From assembly GCA_016717205.1 (NCBI GenBank), contig JADKGC010000009.1, positions 255,106 through 319,105 on the forward strand: a stretch of 64,000 nt of DNA. The letters are read 5' to 3'. The notes under the pieces are model-generated. The model saw nothing but the letters and a program-made list of their open reading frames with translations. It was not told the DNA's origin and made no database searches. A program made the position numbers and the translations under genes. The stretch is from Candidatus Flexifilum breve (lineage in GTDB: Bacteria; Chloroflexota; Anaerolineae; Aggregatilineales; Phototrophicaceae). Shown here piece after piece: positions 18,018 to 26,479 of this stretch. Position 1 is the first letter of the stretch, and every line of letters begins with the position of its first letter.

Positions 18018-19631
18018 ATGACTTCCGTACTTAATTCACAGATCAGCACAAACAGTGAAGAATATCGGCGGAATGACACGCATAACCGCGCTCTAGTGGC
18101 TCAACTTGAGGAACGGCAGGCTCAGGTGCGGGCGGGCGGCAGCGAACGGGCCGTCCGGAAACACCTGCAAGCGGGCAAACTCCTCCCCCGCGAGCGCGTC
18201 GAACTGCTGCTCGACCCGGGTACACCTTTCCTTGAATTGAGTCCACTGGCCGCGTGGGGCATGTACAACGATGAAACGCCGGGCGCAGGCGCGGTCAACG
18301 GCATTGGGATCGTGAATGGGGTCGAGTGCATGATCGGCGCGAATGAGGCGACCATCAAAGGCGGCACCAGCTACCCGGTCACCGTGCAGAAGTCGCTGCG
18401 CGCGCAGCAAATCGCTGAGGAGAACCGCCTCCCGTTCATCTATCTCGTGGAATCCGGCGGCGCGAACCTGCCTCATCAAGCCGATCTGTTCGTCATGGGC
18501 GGGCGCGGCTTTGCCAATCAGGCGCGCATGAGCGCGCAGGGCATCCCGCAGATCGCGCTGGTGTTCGGCAACAGCACCGCGGGTGGCGCATACGTCCCCG
18601 GCCTAAGCGACTACACCGTGCTCGTCCGCCAGCAGGCGCTGGTTTTCCTCGGCGGGCCGCCGCTCGTCAAAATGGCGACGGGGGAAGTCGTCGACGAGGA
18701 AACGCTCGGCGGCGCGGCGATGCACGCGCAGATCTCCGGTCTCGCCGACTACATCGCGGAAAACGACTCGGATGCCATCCGTCTCGGACGCGAAATCGTC
18801 GGGCGGCTGAACTGGCGCAAGTTCACCCCGGCCAATCGACAGACGCCGGAACCGCCGTGTTACGACCCGGACGAACTGCTCGGCATCATCCCCAGCGACA
18901 CGATCCGCCAACCGCTCGACATGCGCGAAGTGCTGGCGCGCATGGTGGACGGGTCGCGCTTCATGGAGTTCAAGCCCGACTATGGATCAACGCTGGTGTG
19001 CGGTCACGCCTACCTTGACGGCTACGCGGTCGGCATCCTCGCCAATAACGGTGTGTTGTTTTCCGAGTCGGCGAACAAGGCGGCGCAGTTTATCCAACTG
19101 TGCAATCATGGCCGCATCCCGCTCATTTACCTGCAAAACATCGCCGGGTTCATGGTCGGCAGCCAAGCCGAACAACAAGGCATCGTCAAGCACGGCTCCA
19201 AGATGATCAACGCGGTCGCCAACAGCAACGTGCCCCAGTTCACCGTGCTGATCGGCGGCTCGTATGGCGCGGGCAACTACGCGATGTGCGGGCGTGCCTA
19301 CGATCCGCGGCTGCTGTTCGCGTATCCTACCAGCCGCATCGCCGTGATGGGAGCAGAACAGGCAGCGGGCGTGCTCGGCATCATTCAGGAAGAAGCGGCG
19401 CGCAAGCGCGGGCAGGAGCCAGATCGTGATACGATTGAAGTCATGAAAGCGCTGACGCGGCAGAAGTTTGAGGAAGAATCCGACCCCTATTATGCGACTG
19501 CGCGGCTGTGGGACGACGGCCTGATCGATCCCCGCGCGACCCGCATGGCGCTCTCAGTCGGCTTGTCGATGTGTTATAACCGCGACTGGGTGAACGATTC
19601 CCCGCCGCGCTATGGAAACTTCAGGATGTGA
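18018..19631 (+). CDS. Acyl-CoA carboxylase carboxyltransferase (beta) subunit, MCC/GCC type
   Basis: This protein of about 537 residues is the carboxyltransferase half of a biotin-dependent acyl-CoA carboxylase. Conserved stretches are VNGVECMIGANEATIKGGT, FIYLVESGGANLPHQA, FGNSTAGGAYVPGLSDY, NNGVLFSESANKAAQFIQLC and IGGSYGAGNYAMCGRAYDP. These are closest to the beta subunits of methylcrotonyl-CoA and geranyl-CoA carboxylases rather than propionyl- or acetyl-CoA carboxylases. It transfers CO2 from biotin on the alpha subunit (24462-26432) to an unsaturated branched acyl-CoA. ATG 18018 gives an N-terminus (MTSVLNSQISTNSEEY) typical of the family. It heads an operon-like cluster with acyl-CoA dehydrogenase, AtuA-like, hydratase and biotin subunit genes. 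Confidence 0.92.
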   Translation: MTSVLNSQISTNSEEYRRNDTHNRALVAQLEERQAQVRAGGSERAVRKHLQAGKLLPRERVELLLDPGTPFLELSPLAAWGMYNDETPGAGAVNGIGIVNGVECMIGANEATIKGGTSYPVTVQKSLRAQQIAEENRLPFIYLVESGGANLPHQADLFVMGGRGFANQARMSAQGIPQIALVFGNSTAGGAYVPGLSDYTVLVRQQALVFLGGPPLVKMATGEVVDEETLGGAAMHAQISGLADYIAENDSDAIRLGREIVGRLNWRKFTPANRQTPEPPCYDPDELLGIIPSDTIRQPLDMREVLARMVDGSRFMEFKPDYGSTLVCGHAYLDGYAVGILANNGVLFSESANKAAQFIQLCNHGRIPLIYLQNIAGFMVGSQAEQQGIVKHGSKMINAVANSNVPQFTVLIGGSYGAGNYAMCGRAYDPRLLFAYPTSRIAVMGAEQAAGVLGIIQEEAARKRGQEPDRDTIEVMKALTRQKFEEESDPYYATARLWDDGLIDPRATRMALSVGLSMCYNRDWVNDSPPRYGNFRM

Positions 19632-19634
19632 AAC

Positions 19635-19844
19635 ATGGGACGCTACGTTGATCGATATAAAGGCTTTTCGCGCTCGTCAAAGAGCGTGTTCTGGGTCATC
19701 CTCGCGGTGATGATTATCGGCCGCTTGATCGCCTTCTTCACCTCGGAAGCCGGGCGGACAGTCGCGCTGGTGTGCTGCGGCGGGCTGATTCTGCTGGTGG
19801 TCGTCGGTCTGGTCTCCGAAAGCGGGATGCGGCGACCGCGATGA
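19635..19844 (+). CDS. Small membrane protein, two predicted helices
   Basis: This 69-residue protein has a basic N-terminus (MGRYVDRYKGFSRSSK) and two hydrophobic segments (about 18-33 and 41-59) joined by a short SEAGR loop. It starts 3 bases after the carboxyltransferase stop and overlaps the next gene by ATGA, so it is translated as part of the cluster. I do not recognise the family. It might anchor or assist the carboxylase or a transporter, but nothing in the sequence shows this. Confidence 0.7.
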   Translation: MGRYVDRYKGFSRSSKSVFWVILAVMIIGRLIAFFTSEAGRTVALVCCGGLILLVVVGLVSESGMRRPR

Positions 19845-20533
19845 GCCACGGCATCGGTTTTGCCTACAGTCCGGAAATCCGCGCCCGCTACCCGCAGTTG
19901 GTCGGCGGTGTGATCTTCGCGTCGGGTCTGCGCAACGGCGCGACGCCGCCCGATCTGTTGGCACTGTATCAGGCCGAACAAGCGGCGGTCAAAGGGCGCA
20001 TCGGCGATACACCACTCAGCGAAATCAAGTCACTGGCCGCGTGGCGCTCCGTGTTTCGCAGCTTCGGCGTCGACCCCACGCAGACGCGCAGCGCGTGCGA
20101 AGCCCTGCTCCGTCGCCTGACCAAACAGGGCGACATTCCCAGCATCAACGCGCTGGTGGATATGGGCAACCTGATCAGCATTCGTTACGGCCTGCCCGTC
20201 GCCGTGCTGGATGTCGCTCGCGCCTCCGGCACAATCACCGTGCGCTTCGCCGACGGCACGGAACGCTTCACCAATCTAGGACAAGCCGAAACCGTCGCGC
20301 CCGAATCCGGTGAAGTCATCTTCGCTGACGTTACCGGCACCGTCTTTGCGCGGCGCTGGTGCTGGCGTCAAAGCGACGAGAGCGCCGCTCGTGAAGCTAC
20401 AACGGACGTCATCATCACGATTGAAGGACAGCACACCGACGCCGAGTCGGATGTCACCGCCGCCATCCGCGATCTGACAGCACTCTTGGCGCAGTACGCG
20501 GGCGGAGAAATCACCAACCAACTCTATAAATAG
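19841..20533 (+). CDS. B3/4 (tRNA-binding-like) domain protein
   Basis: This 230-residue protein matches the B3/4 domain also found in the beta subunit of phenylalanyl-tRNA synthetase and in stand-alone proteins. Visible family features are AAWRSVFRSFGVDPTQTR, SACEALLRRLTKQGDIPSIN, ALVDMGNLISIRYGLPVAV and VIFADVTGTVFARRWCWRQS. In PheRS this module edits mischarged tRNA. Stand-alone versions are thought to bind or deacylate tRNA, but their roles are poorly known. ATG 19841 overlaps the preceding stop (ATGA). Its presence inside an acyl-CoA carboxylation cluster is unexpected. Confidence 0.82.
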   Translation: MSHGIGFAYSPEIRARYPQLVGGVIFASGLRNGATPPDLLALYQAEQAAVKGRIGDTPLSEIKSLAAWRSVFRSFGVDPTQTRSACEALLRRLTKQGDIPSINALVDMGNLISIRYGLPVAVLDVARASGTITVRFADGTERFTNLGQAETVAPESGEVIFADVTGTVFARRWCWRQSDESAAREATTDVIITIEGQHTDAESDVTAAIRDLTALLAQYAGGEITNQLYK

Positions 20534-20551
20534 CTTATTTGGAGGTTCGCG

Positions 20552-21757
20552 ATGGTGCTTGAATCCCAGCCGACGCAAATCAATCCTTACCAGCCCTTCA
20601 CCGAAGAACATCACATGTTCCGCAAAGCCGTGCGGGCATTTGTCGAGAACGAACTGAACCCGCACGCCGACGAGTGGGAAGCGGCGGGCGGATTTCCCGC
20701 GCACCAGGTTCTCAAAAGATGGGCGACCTCGGCTTTCTCGGACTGAGCTATCCCGAAGAGTACGGCGGCGCCAATGCCGACATCTGGTTCACGGTCGTGC
20801 TCATGGAAGAGCTTGGCCGCTGCGACTCGGCGGGCATTCCGATGGGCATCAGCGTGCACACGGATATGTACACCCGCGCTGGCGAAATACGGATCGCCAG
20901 AACTCAAGCTGCGGTATCTCGCGCCCGCCCTCAAAGGCGACATTGTGGGCGCAATCGCCGTGACCGAACCGGGCGCCGGGTCCGATGTGGCGGGCATCAT
21001 CACGCGCGCGGACGATGGCGGCGACGCGTACATCATCAACGGCAGCAAAATGTACATCACCAACGGCACGCAAGCCGACTGGGTGTGCCTGCTCGCCCGC
21101 ACCACGCCGGGCACGGGCTACAAGGGCATGTCGCTCATCATGGTACCGACCGACACGCCCGGTTTCATCGTCAGCAAGAAGCTGCACAAGCTCGGCAACC
21201 ATTCCAGCGATACCGCCGTGCTCACGTTTGACGACATGCGCGTGCCCAAGACCAACTGCATCGGTGTGGAAGGCATGGGCTTCTATATGCAGATGGAACA
21301 GTTTCAGCGCGAACGCTTGGTCGGCGCGGTGAGCGCGACCGCGGGCATGGAACGGGCGCTGCGCCGCACCATCGACTACCTGCGGGAGCGTCAAGCTTTT
21401 GGCATGCCGCTTATCCACAACCAGTGGATTCACTTTAAGCTGTGCGAACTGCTGACCGAAATCGAAGCACTGCGCCAGCTCAATTACTACACTGCCAGCC
21501 TCATGGCACAGGACGAGACCTCGCTCGAAGTCGTCAAGCTGGCGTCGATGTGCAAGCTCAAAGCGGGTCGGCTGGCGCGCGAGGTCGGCGATACCTGCTT
21601 GCAGTTCCACGGCGGCATGGGCTATATGGAAGAAACGCCCATTTCCCGCTACTTCCGCGACGCGCGTCTGCTCTCGATTGGCGGCGGCGCAGATGAAGTG
21701 ATGCTCGGCATCATCGCCAAGCTCGAAGATATGCTCCCACCGCGCAGAAAAGAATAA
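20552..21757 (+). CDS. Acyl-CoA dehydrogenase (AtuD/IVD-like), two compensating frameshifts
   Basis: A GGAGG ribosome site precedes ATG 20552. Conserved blocks include LGLSYPEEYGGANADIW, VGAIAVTEPGAGSDVAG, INGSKMYITNGTQADW, RQAFGMPLIHNQW and LQFHGGMGYMEETPISRY. The frame is lost near 20714-20717 (CTCAAAAGATG, where CTCAAAAAGATG restores it) and recovered near 20880, so the ends are in one frame and about 165 bases in another. The C-terminal SIGGGADEVM lacks the Glu found there in short- and medium-chain enzymes. The Glu in QRERLVGA occupies the alternative position used by isovaleryl- and long-chain enzymes. It would oxidise a branched acyl-CoA with FAD before carboxylation. The errors look like sequencing indels. 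Confidence 0.88.
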
Positions 21758-21758
21758 T

Positions 21759-21813
21759 CAACCCCAGAGAACGCAGAGGGAGATTGATCAAATTCTCTGT
21801 GTTCTCTGTGGTT
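21759..21813. repeat. Imperfect palindromic repeat, CTCTGTG family, copy 1
   Basis: The 5' arm AACCCCAGAGAACGCAGAG (21760-21778) is an imperfect reverse complement of CTCTGTGTTCTCTGTGGTT (21795-21813). A closely related copy lies at 31955-32016. It separates the acyl-CoA dehydrogenase and AtuA-like genes. Confidence 0.7.
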
Positions 21814-21826
21814 CAAAAGGTCTTTT

Positions 21827-23176
21827 ATGGTTTTTCGAATCGGATCTGCTCAGGGATTTTACGGAGATGATGTGACACGCGCGCTGCCGATGATCACGGG
21901 CGGGCACGTCGACGTCGTGTGCTTTGAGGCGCTCTCCGAGCTGACGATGGCGATCTTGCAGAAGGATCGCCTCGCCAACCCGGCGCGCGGCTACACCTTC
22001 GATTTACGCATCATCGCCGCGCAAATTCTGCCGCAAGCGTTCGCCCGTAAGATTCCGCTCATCACCAATGGTGGCGGGCTGAACCCGCTGGCGGCGGCAG
22101 AGATGGTACGTGAGAGCGCCGCTAAGCTCGGCCTAAGCGGACTGAAGATCGCCGCGGTAACGGGTGACGATGTGCTGGCGAACCTCGCCAGTTTCGGCGA
22201 CCTCACCAACATCGACACGGGCGAACGCCTCGCCGATGCGGCGAATCAAAACTGGGTGACGGCCAACGTTTACCTCGGCGCGCAGCCCATTGTCGAGGCG
22301 CTGCGGCAGGGCGCGGATATCGTGATCACCGGGCGTGTCGCCGACCCATGCCTGTATCTCGCGCCACTGATCGCGCACTACGATTGGTCATGGGACGACT
22401 GGAATCGGCTGGCAGCGGGCATCGTGGCGGGGCATCTGCTCGAATGCACGGGACAGGTGGTCGGCGGCAACAGCCTGGCTGTGATCAATATGCTCGATCC
22501 GTACGATCTTCCCTTCCTCGGCTATCCCATCGCCCACGTTGAGGAGGATGGCAGCTTTGTCATCACCAAAGTGCCGGGCAGCCCCGGCTGCGTGAGCGTC
22601 GAGACGGTCAAGGAGCAATTGCTCTATGAAATCCACGACCCGGCCAACTACCTCACGCCGGATGTGATTGCCAACTTCACCACCCTGCGCCTCACGCCCG
22701 AGGGTGAAGATCGCGTGCGCGTAACCGGGGTGACGGGCAAACCGCGACCGGAAACAGTCAAGCTGAACCTGAGCCGACTTGAGGGGTATATGCGCGAACT
22801 CATCTTCACGCTCGGCTACCCGGAAGCGTGGCACAAGGTCGATCAGCTCAAGGCGATGATCGCCGAGTCGTGGAAAGAACTGCCCATTGAGCGCGTAGAA
22901 TATCACTACTTGGGGATGAACAGCCTGTTCGGGCCACTCGCGCCGCTGCCCGCCGACCCACTGGAGATCATTGTGCGCGTGACTTTCACCGCCGCCGATC
23001 CCGACACGCTCAAGACGGCGGTACGGCGCGTCATGGCGAACGGCTTGAGCTGCCCCGCCGGGATGAGCGTGAGCGGGACGACCGTCGGCGCCGATCCTCG
23101 TGTGATCGTCGGCCTATGGGCGACGCTGGTCGACCGCGCGTCGGTCAAACCGGAAGTCACATACTTTGAGACGTAA
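21827..23176 (+). CDS. AtuA-like protein (DUF1446 family), main domain
   Basis: This 449-residue protein belongs to the acyclic terpene utilisation AtuA family. Family landmarks are FRIGSAQGFYGDDVTRALPM near the start, LITNGGGLNPLAAAEMVRE, AAVTGDDVL, NVYLGAQPIVEALRQGADIV and ITGRVADPCLYLAPLI. The biochemical activity of AtuA is not established; it is found with geranyl- or methylcrotonyl-type carboxylases. In many homologues a C-terminal ferredoxin-fold domain is fused. Here that part is a separate gene at 23294-23605, with a palindromic repeat between the two. An AAAAGG ribosome site precedes the ATG. Confidence 0.88.
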   Translation: MVFRIGSAQGFYGDDVTRALPMITGGHVDVVCFEALSELTMAILQKDRLANPARGYTFDLRIIAAQILPQAFARKIPLITNGGGLNPLAAAEMVRESAAKLGLSGLKIAAVTGDDVLANLASFGDLTNIDTGERLADAANQNWVTANVYLGAQPIVEALRQGADIVITGRVADPCLYLAPLIAHYDWSWDDWNRLAAGIVAGHLLECTGQVVGGNSLAVINMLDPYDLPFLGYPIAHVEEDGSFVITKVPGSPGCVSVETVKEQLLYEIHDPANYLTPDVIANFTTLRLTPEGEDRVRVTGVTGKPRPETVKLNLSRLEGYMRELIFTLGYPEAWHKVDQLKAMIAESWKELPIERVEYHYLGMNSLFGPLAPLPADPLEIIVRVTFTAADPDTLKTAVRRVMANGLSCPAGMSVSGTTVGADPRVIVGLWATLVDRASVKPEVTYFET

Positions 23177-23186
23177 AGCAAGATTC

Positions 23187-23276
23187 AACGCAAAGACGCC
23201 AAGGCGCGAAGCCGCAAAGGAAGTTCGATCTCTATCACTTACCGTTAGCGTCTTTCCGTCTTTGCGCCTTTGCGTT
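23187..23276. repeat. Imperfect palindromic repeat, AACGCAAAG family
   Basis: Two purine-rich and pyrimidine-rich arms face each other: AACGCAAAGACGCCAAGGCG starting at 23187, and a pyrimidine arm (23248-23276) that includes TTTGCGCCTTTGCGTT. The pairing is imperfect but extensive. The element fills the gap between the two halves of the split AtuA, and a GAGG ribosome site for the next gene follows it directly. Confidence 0.65.
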
Positions 23277-23293
23277 AAGCCTTTGAGGTATTT

Positions 23294-23605
23294 ATGACTA
23301 AGCGACTGTATGACTTAGCTTATGGGCGTTCCGGCGACAAGGGGAACATCGCCAACATCAGCGTGATCGCGCGCTCGCCGGAAGCCTACGCCGAGATCAA
23401 AGCCAAGCTGACCGCCGAGCGCGTCAAAGCGCACTTCGGCGACCTCGTCCGCGGGCCGGTGATCCGGTACGATCTCGACAATATCGAGGCGCTCAATTTC
23501 GTCCTGTACGAGGCGTTGGATGGCGGCGGCACACGTTCGCTGCGCATCGACAGCCTCGGCAAATCACTCACGGGCGCGCTCCTGTACATGGAATGGGAAT
23601 CATGA
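23294..23605 (+). CDS. AtuA-associated small protein (C-terminal AtuA domain as a separate gene)
   Basis: This 103-residue protein contains YDLAYGRSGDKGNIANISVI and ALNFVLYEALDGGGTRSLR, both typical of the ferredoxin-fold domain found at the C-terminus of AtuA-type proteins. It ends LTGALLYMEWES. It follows the AtuA main-domain gene (21827-23176) by 117 bases, all repeat sequence, and overlaps the hydratase gene by ATGA. The two probably act as one complex. Whether the split is ancestral or caused by the repeat cannot be told from one genome. Confidence 0.82.
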   Translation: MTKRLYDLAYGRSGDKGNIANISVIARSPEAYAEIKAKLTAERVKAHFGDLVRGPVIRYDLDNIEALNFVLYEALDGGGTRSLRIDSLGKSLTGALLYMEWES

Positions 23606-24393
23606 CCTATCAAACACTATTGCTCGACCTCCGTCCACCCTTCGCCTTCCTCACGCTCAACCGCTCGGAACGCCGCAACGCCATGAACTTCGCCATGATG
23701 GGCGAACTGCTCGATGCGGTGCAGGACCTGAACGCCAACCCGGAGATCCGCGCGATCATCCTGAGCGGCGCGGGCGGCGACTTTTGCGCGGGCGGCGACA
23801 TCGCCGACCTGCAAGCGCCCAACCTGAGCGAAGCGGAGCAGGATCAGATCGTCGGGCGGTTGGACGCGGTGCTCAAAGCGCTCAACGAATCGCCCAAAGT
23901 GATCGTCGCCAAGTTGGAAGGCGCGGTGATGGGCGGCGGGTTCGGGCTGGCCTGCGTCGCCGATATCGGCATCGCATCGACGACCGCCGAATTCGCGCTG
24001 CCGGAAGTTCGTCTCGGCCTCGCCCCTTCGTTGATCGCACCCTATGTCATTCAGCGCATCGGCTTGACGCGCGCGCGCCTGCTCATGCTGACCGGGGTGC
24101 GTTTCGACGGCGTGAGCGCACATGAATACGGGATCATCAACGAGGTATGTCCGGCGGAAATCCTTGATCAGTGCGTGAACGCCATCCTCGACCAACTACG
24201 GCTGTGCAGCCCGGCGGCGCTCACCGCCACCAAAGCGCTGATTCACACCGTGATCAGCCAACCGAACGAGCAATCCCTGCCCTACCGCGCCCGCCTGCTC
24301 AATCAACTGCGTACTAGTGAAGAAGGTCAGGAAGGCATGAGCGCGTTTCGTCAGAAGCGTCCACCGCAGTGGGCAGTAATGAGTGACGAGTAA
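23602..24393 (+). CDS. Enoyl-CoA hydratase/isomerase family protein
   Basis: This protein of about 263 residues belongs to the crotonase fold. The oxyanion-hole regions are visible as SGAGGDFCAGGDI and LEGAVMGGGFGLACVADIGI. PEVRLGLAPSLIAPYVIQRI includes the Glu often acting as catalytic base. ATG 23602 overlaps the previous stop (ATGA), which is better supported than ATG 23593. In Liu/Atu-type pathways such an enzyme hydrates methylglutaconyl- or isohexenylglutaconyl-CoA after the carboxylase step. Its neighbours support that role, but substrate specificity is not visible. Its last residues (MSDE) are encoded by a palindromic repeat (24375-24438), so the C-terminus may have been altered by the insertion. 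Confidence 0.9.
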   Translation: MTYQTLLLDLRPPFAFLTLNRSERRNAMNFAMMGELLDAVQDLNANPEIRAIILSGAGGDFCAGGDIADLQAPNLSEAEQDQIVGRLDAVLKALNESPKVIVAKLEGAVMGGGFGLACVADIGIASTTAEFALPEVRLGLAPSLIAPYVIQRIGLTRARLLMLTGVRFDGVSAHEYGIINEVCPAEILDQCVNAILDQLRLCSPAALTATKALIHTVISQPNEQSLPYRARLLNQLRTSEEGQEGMSAFRQKRPPQWAVMSDE

Positions 24394-24438
24394 CGAGTGA
24401 TAGGTCTGGGATTTCGCTTTAACTCCCCACTCATTACT
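24375..24438. repeat. Palindromic repeat overlapping the end of the hydratase gene
   Basis: AGTAATGAGTGACGAGT (24375-24391) faces ACTCCCCACTCATTACT (24422-24438), which pairs with two mismatches. A second direct partial copy (ACGAGTGAT) follows the first arm. The element supplies the final codons and the TAA stop of the enoyl-CoA hydratase gene. Confidence 0.65.
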
Positions 24439-24461
24439 CAGCCCTGAAAGGTCATGCCTTG

Positions 24462-26432
24462 ATGATTCGTAAGCTCTTGATCGCCAACCGCGGCGAAATC
24501 GCCTGCCGCATCGTCAAGACATGCCGCGAAATGGGCATTGCGACGGTCGCCGTATACTCCGATGCGGACGCCCGCGCGCTGCATGTCGAACTGGCGGATG
24601 AAGCGGTGCACATCGGCGCCAGTCCAGCGGTCGAAAGCTACCTCAATGGCGCGCAGATCATTGCGGCGGCGCAGCGTACGGGCGCGGATGCGATCCATAC
24701 CGGCTACGGCTTCCTGTCGGAGAACGCGGCCTTCGCCCAAGCGGTGATCGACGCCGGGCTGATCTGGATCGGGCCGACGCCCGCCGCGATCGAGGCGATG
24801 GGCGACAAACGCCGCGCCAAGCTGCTGCTCAAAAACATTCCGCTCGTCCCCGGCTACAACGGCGCGGATCAATCCGACGTGGTGTTGATCGCAGCAGCGG
24901 GCGAGATCGGCTACCCGCTGATGGTGAAAGCGGCGGCAGGCGGCGGCGGTAAGGGGATGCGCCGCGTCAACTCAGCTGACGATTTACCTGACGCTCTAGC
25001 GTCTGCGCGGCGTGAGGCGCGGGCCGCCTTCGGCGATGCCACGCTCATCTTAGAGAAGTACATCGAACGTGCCCGCCACATCGAGATCCAGATCTTCGGG
25101 GATACGCACGGCAATGTGATCGCCCTCGGCGAACGTGAATGCTCGATTCAGCGCCGCCACCAGAAGATCATCGAGGAGACGCCTTCGACCGCGCTGGACG
25201 ACGACTTGCGCCAGCGCATGTGCGACGCGGCGGTCTCCGTCGGGAAACAGATCGGCTATGTGAACGCAGGCACGGTCGAATTCATCCTCGATGAAGCGAA
25301 GGCCTTCTACTTTATGGAGATGAACACCCGCTTGCAGGTCGAGCACCCCGTCACCGACATGGTCACCGGACTCGATTTGGTGCGCCTCCAGATTGAAGTT
25401 GCACAAGGTGGGTTTCTGCCGCCACTGATCAATCGCTACGGTCACGCGGTCGAAGCGCGCATCTACGCCGAAGACCCGTTCAACGACTTTCTGCCAGTGT
25501 CCGGCAAGCTGCTGCGCTGGCGCGAACTTGACACGCAGCACTTAATCGAGAGCAAGCGCGTGTGGGCATGGTCGAAAACGATCATCGACTCGGGCGTACG
25601 CACCGGGGATAACATCAGCACTTTCTACGATCCCACACTGGCGAAACTTATTGCTCACGGTGATAACCGCGAGGATGCGATCCGCCGTCTCGATTACACC
25701 TTGGCACAACTGCAAATCTTCGGCATCCGCTCGAATATCTCGTTTTTGCGCCGCATCCTCCAGCACCCCGACTTCAGCGCCGGAAACCTCAGCACCGAAT
25801 TCATCGATCAGCATCCCGAACTGCTTGCACCCGAGCTTCCGCCACCGTCGGTCGCTTTGATCGCCGCCGCGCTCGCCAAAACAGGCGATACGTCGGCGTA
25901 CTGGCGCAATAACGCGTTCCGCCCCATCCAGCAAACGTTCAAGCACAATGACCAGCCAATAACGGTGAAGCTCGCGCCGAACAGTGGCACACATTCATGT
26001 GCTGTTCACATTGGAGCGGATTCATATCATGTAGAATTATGGAACTTCTCTGATTCCCAACTCGATCTGGCGGTGAACGGGTACCGTCAGCGTGTCACCG
26101 TGCTGTGCGGCGATGCGGACGATTGGTGGGTGCACTGTTCAGCCGGGACATTCCGGCTGGATTGGGTCTCACCGCTGCCCCAGGGTCGCCCGGCTGAAGA
26201 ATCGTCGGGAACGCTGCGCGCGCCGATGCCCGGTCAGGTCACGCGTGTGCACGTGGCCGAAGGTCAGCGGGTTGGAAAAGGCGAGGTTTTGCTCGTCATG
26301 GAGGCGATGAAGATGGAACATCGCATCACAGCGCCCCACGCGGGCGTGGTGACGAGTTTGTATTTCAGCGTCGGTCAGTCCGTGCAGCAAGGGGTAAAAT
26401 TACTCGATGTGCACGCGTCTGACGTAGAGTAA
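24462..26432 (+). CDS. Acyl-CoA carboxylase biotin carboxylase/biotin carrier (alpha) subunit
   Basis: This protein of about 656 residues combines an N-terminal biotin carboxylase with a C-terminal biotin carrier. The carboxylase part begins IRKLLIANRGEIACRIVKTC and has the ATP-grasp Gly-rich loop (KAAAGGGGKGMR), ERECSIQRRHQKIIEE and EMNTRLQVEHPVTD. Biotin is attached to Lys in VMEAMKMEHRI near residue 625. The linker region (about 460-580) is variable, as in MCC/GCC alpha subunits. It uses ATP and bicarbonate to carboxylate biotin for the carboxyltransferase at 18018-19631. An AAAGG site precedes the start; TTG 24459 directly upstream is an unlikely alternative. It closes the Atu/Liu-type cluster. 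Confidence 0.94.
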   Translation: MIRKLLIANRGEIACRIVKTCREMGIATVAVYSDADARALHVELADEAVHIGASPAVESYLNGAQIIAAAQRTGADAIHTGYGFLSENAAFAQAVIDAGLIWIGPTPAAIEAMGDKRRAKLLLKNIPLVPGYNGADQSDVVLIAAAGEIGYPLMVKAAAGGGGKGMRRVNSADDLPDALASARREARAAFGDATLILEKYIERARHIEIQIFGDTHGNVIALGERECSIQRRHQKIIEETPSTALDDDLRQRMCDAAVSVGKQIGYVNAGTVEFILDEAKAFYFMEMNTRLQVEHPVTDMVTGLDLVRLQIEVAQGGFLPPLINRYGHAVEARIYAEDPFNDFLPVSGKLLRWRELDTQHLIESKRVWAWSKTIIDSGVRTGDNISTFYDPTLAKLIAHGDNREDAIRRLDYTLAQLQIFGIRSNISFLRRILQHPDFSAGNLSTEFIDQHPELLAPELPPPSVALIAAALAKTGDTSAYWRNNAFRPIQQTFKHNDQPITVKLAPNSGTHSCAVHIGADSYHVELWNFSDSQLDLAVNGYRQRVTVLCGDADDWWVHCSAGTFRLDWVSPLPQGRPAEESSGTLRAPMPGQVTRVHVAEGQRVGKGEVLLVMEAMKMEHRITAPHAGVVTSLYFSVGQSVQQGVKLLDVHASDVE

Positions 26433-26479
26433 GCGGACTAAGCACCGCTTCTCACACTTCACCCTACAAGGAGATGCAA

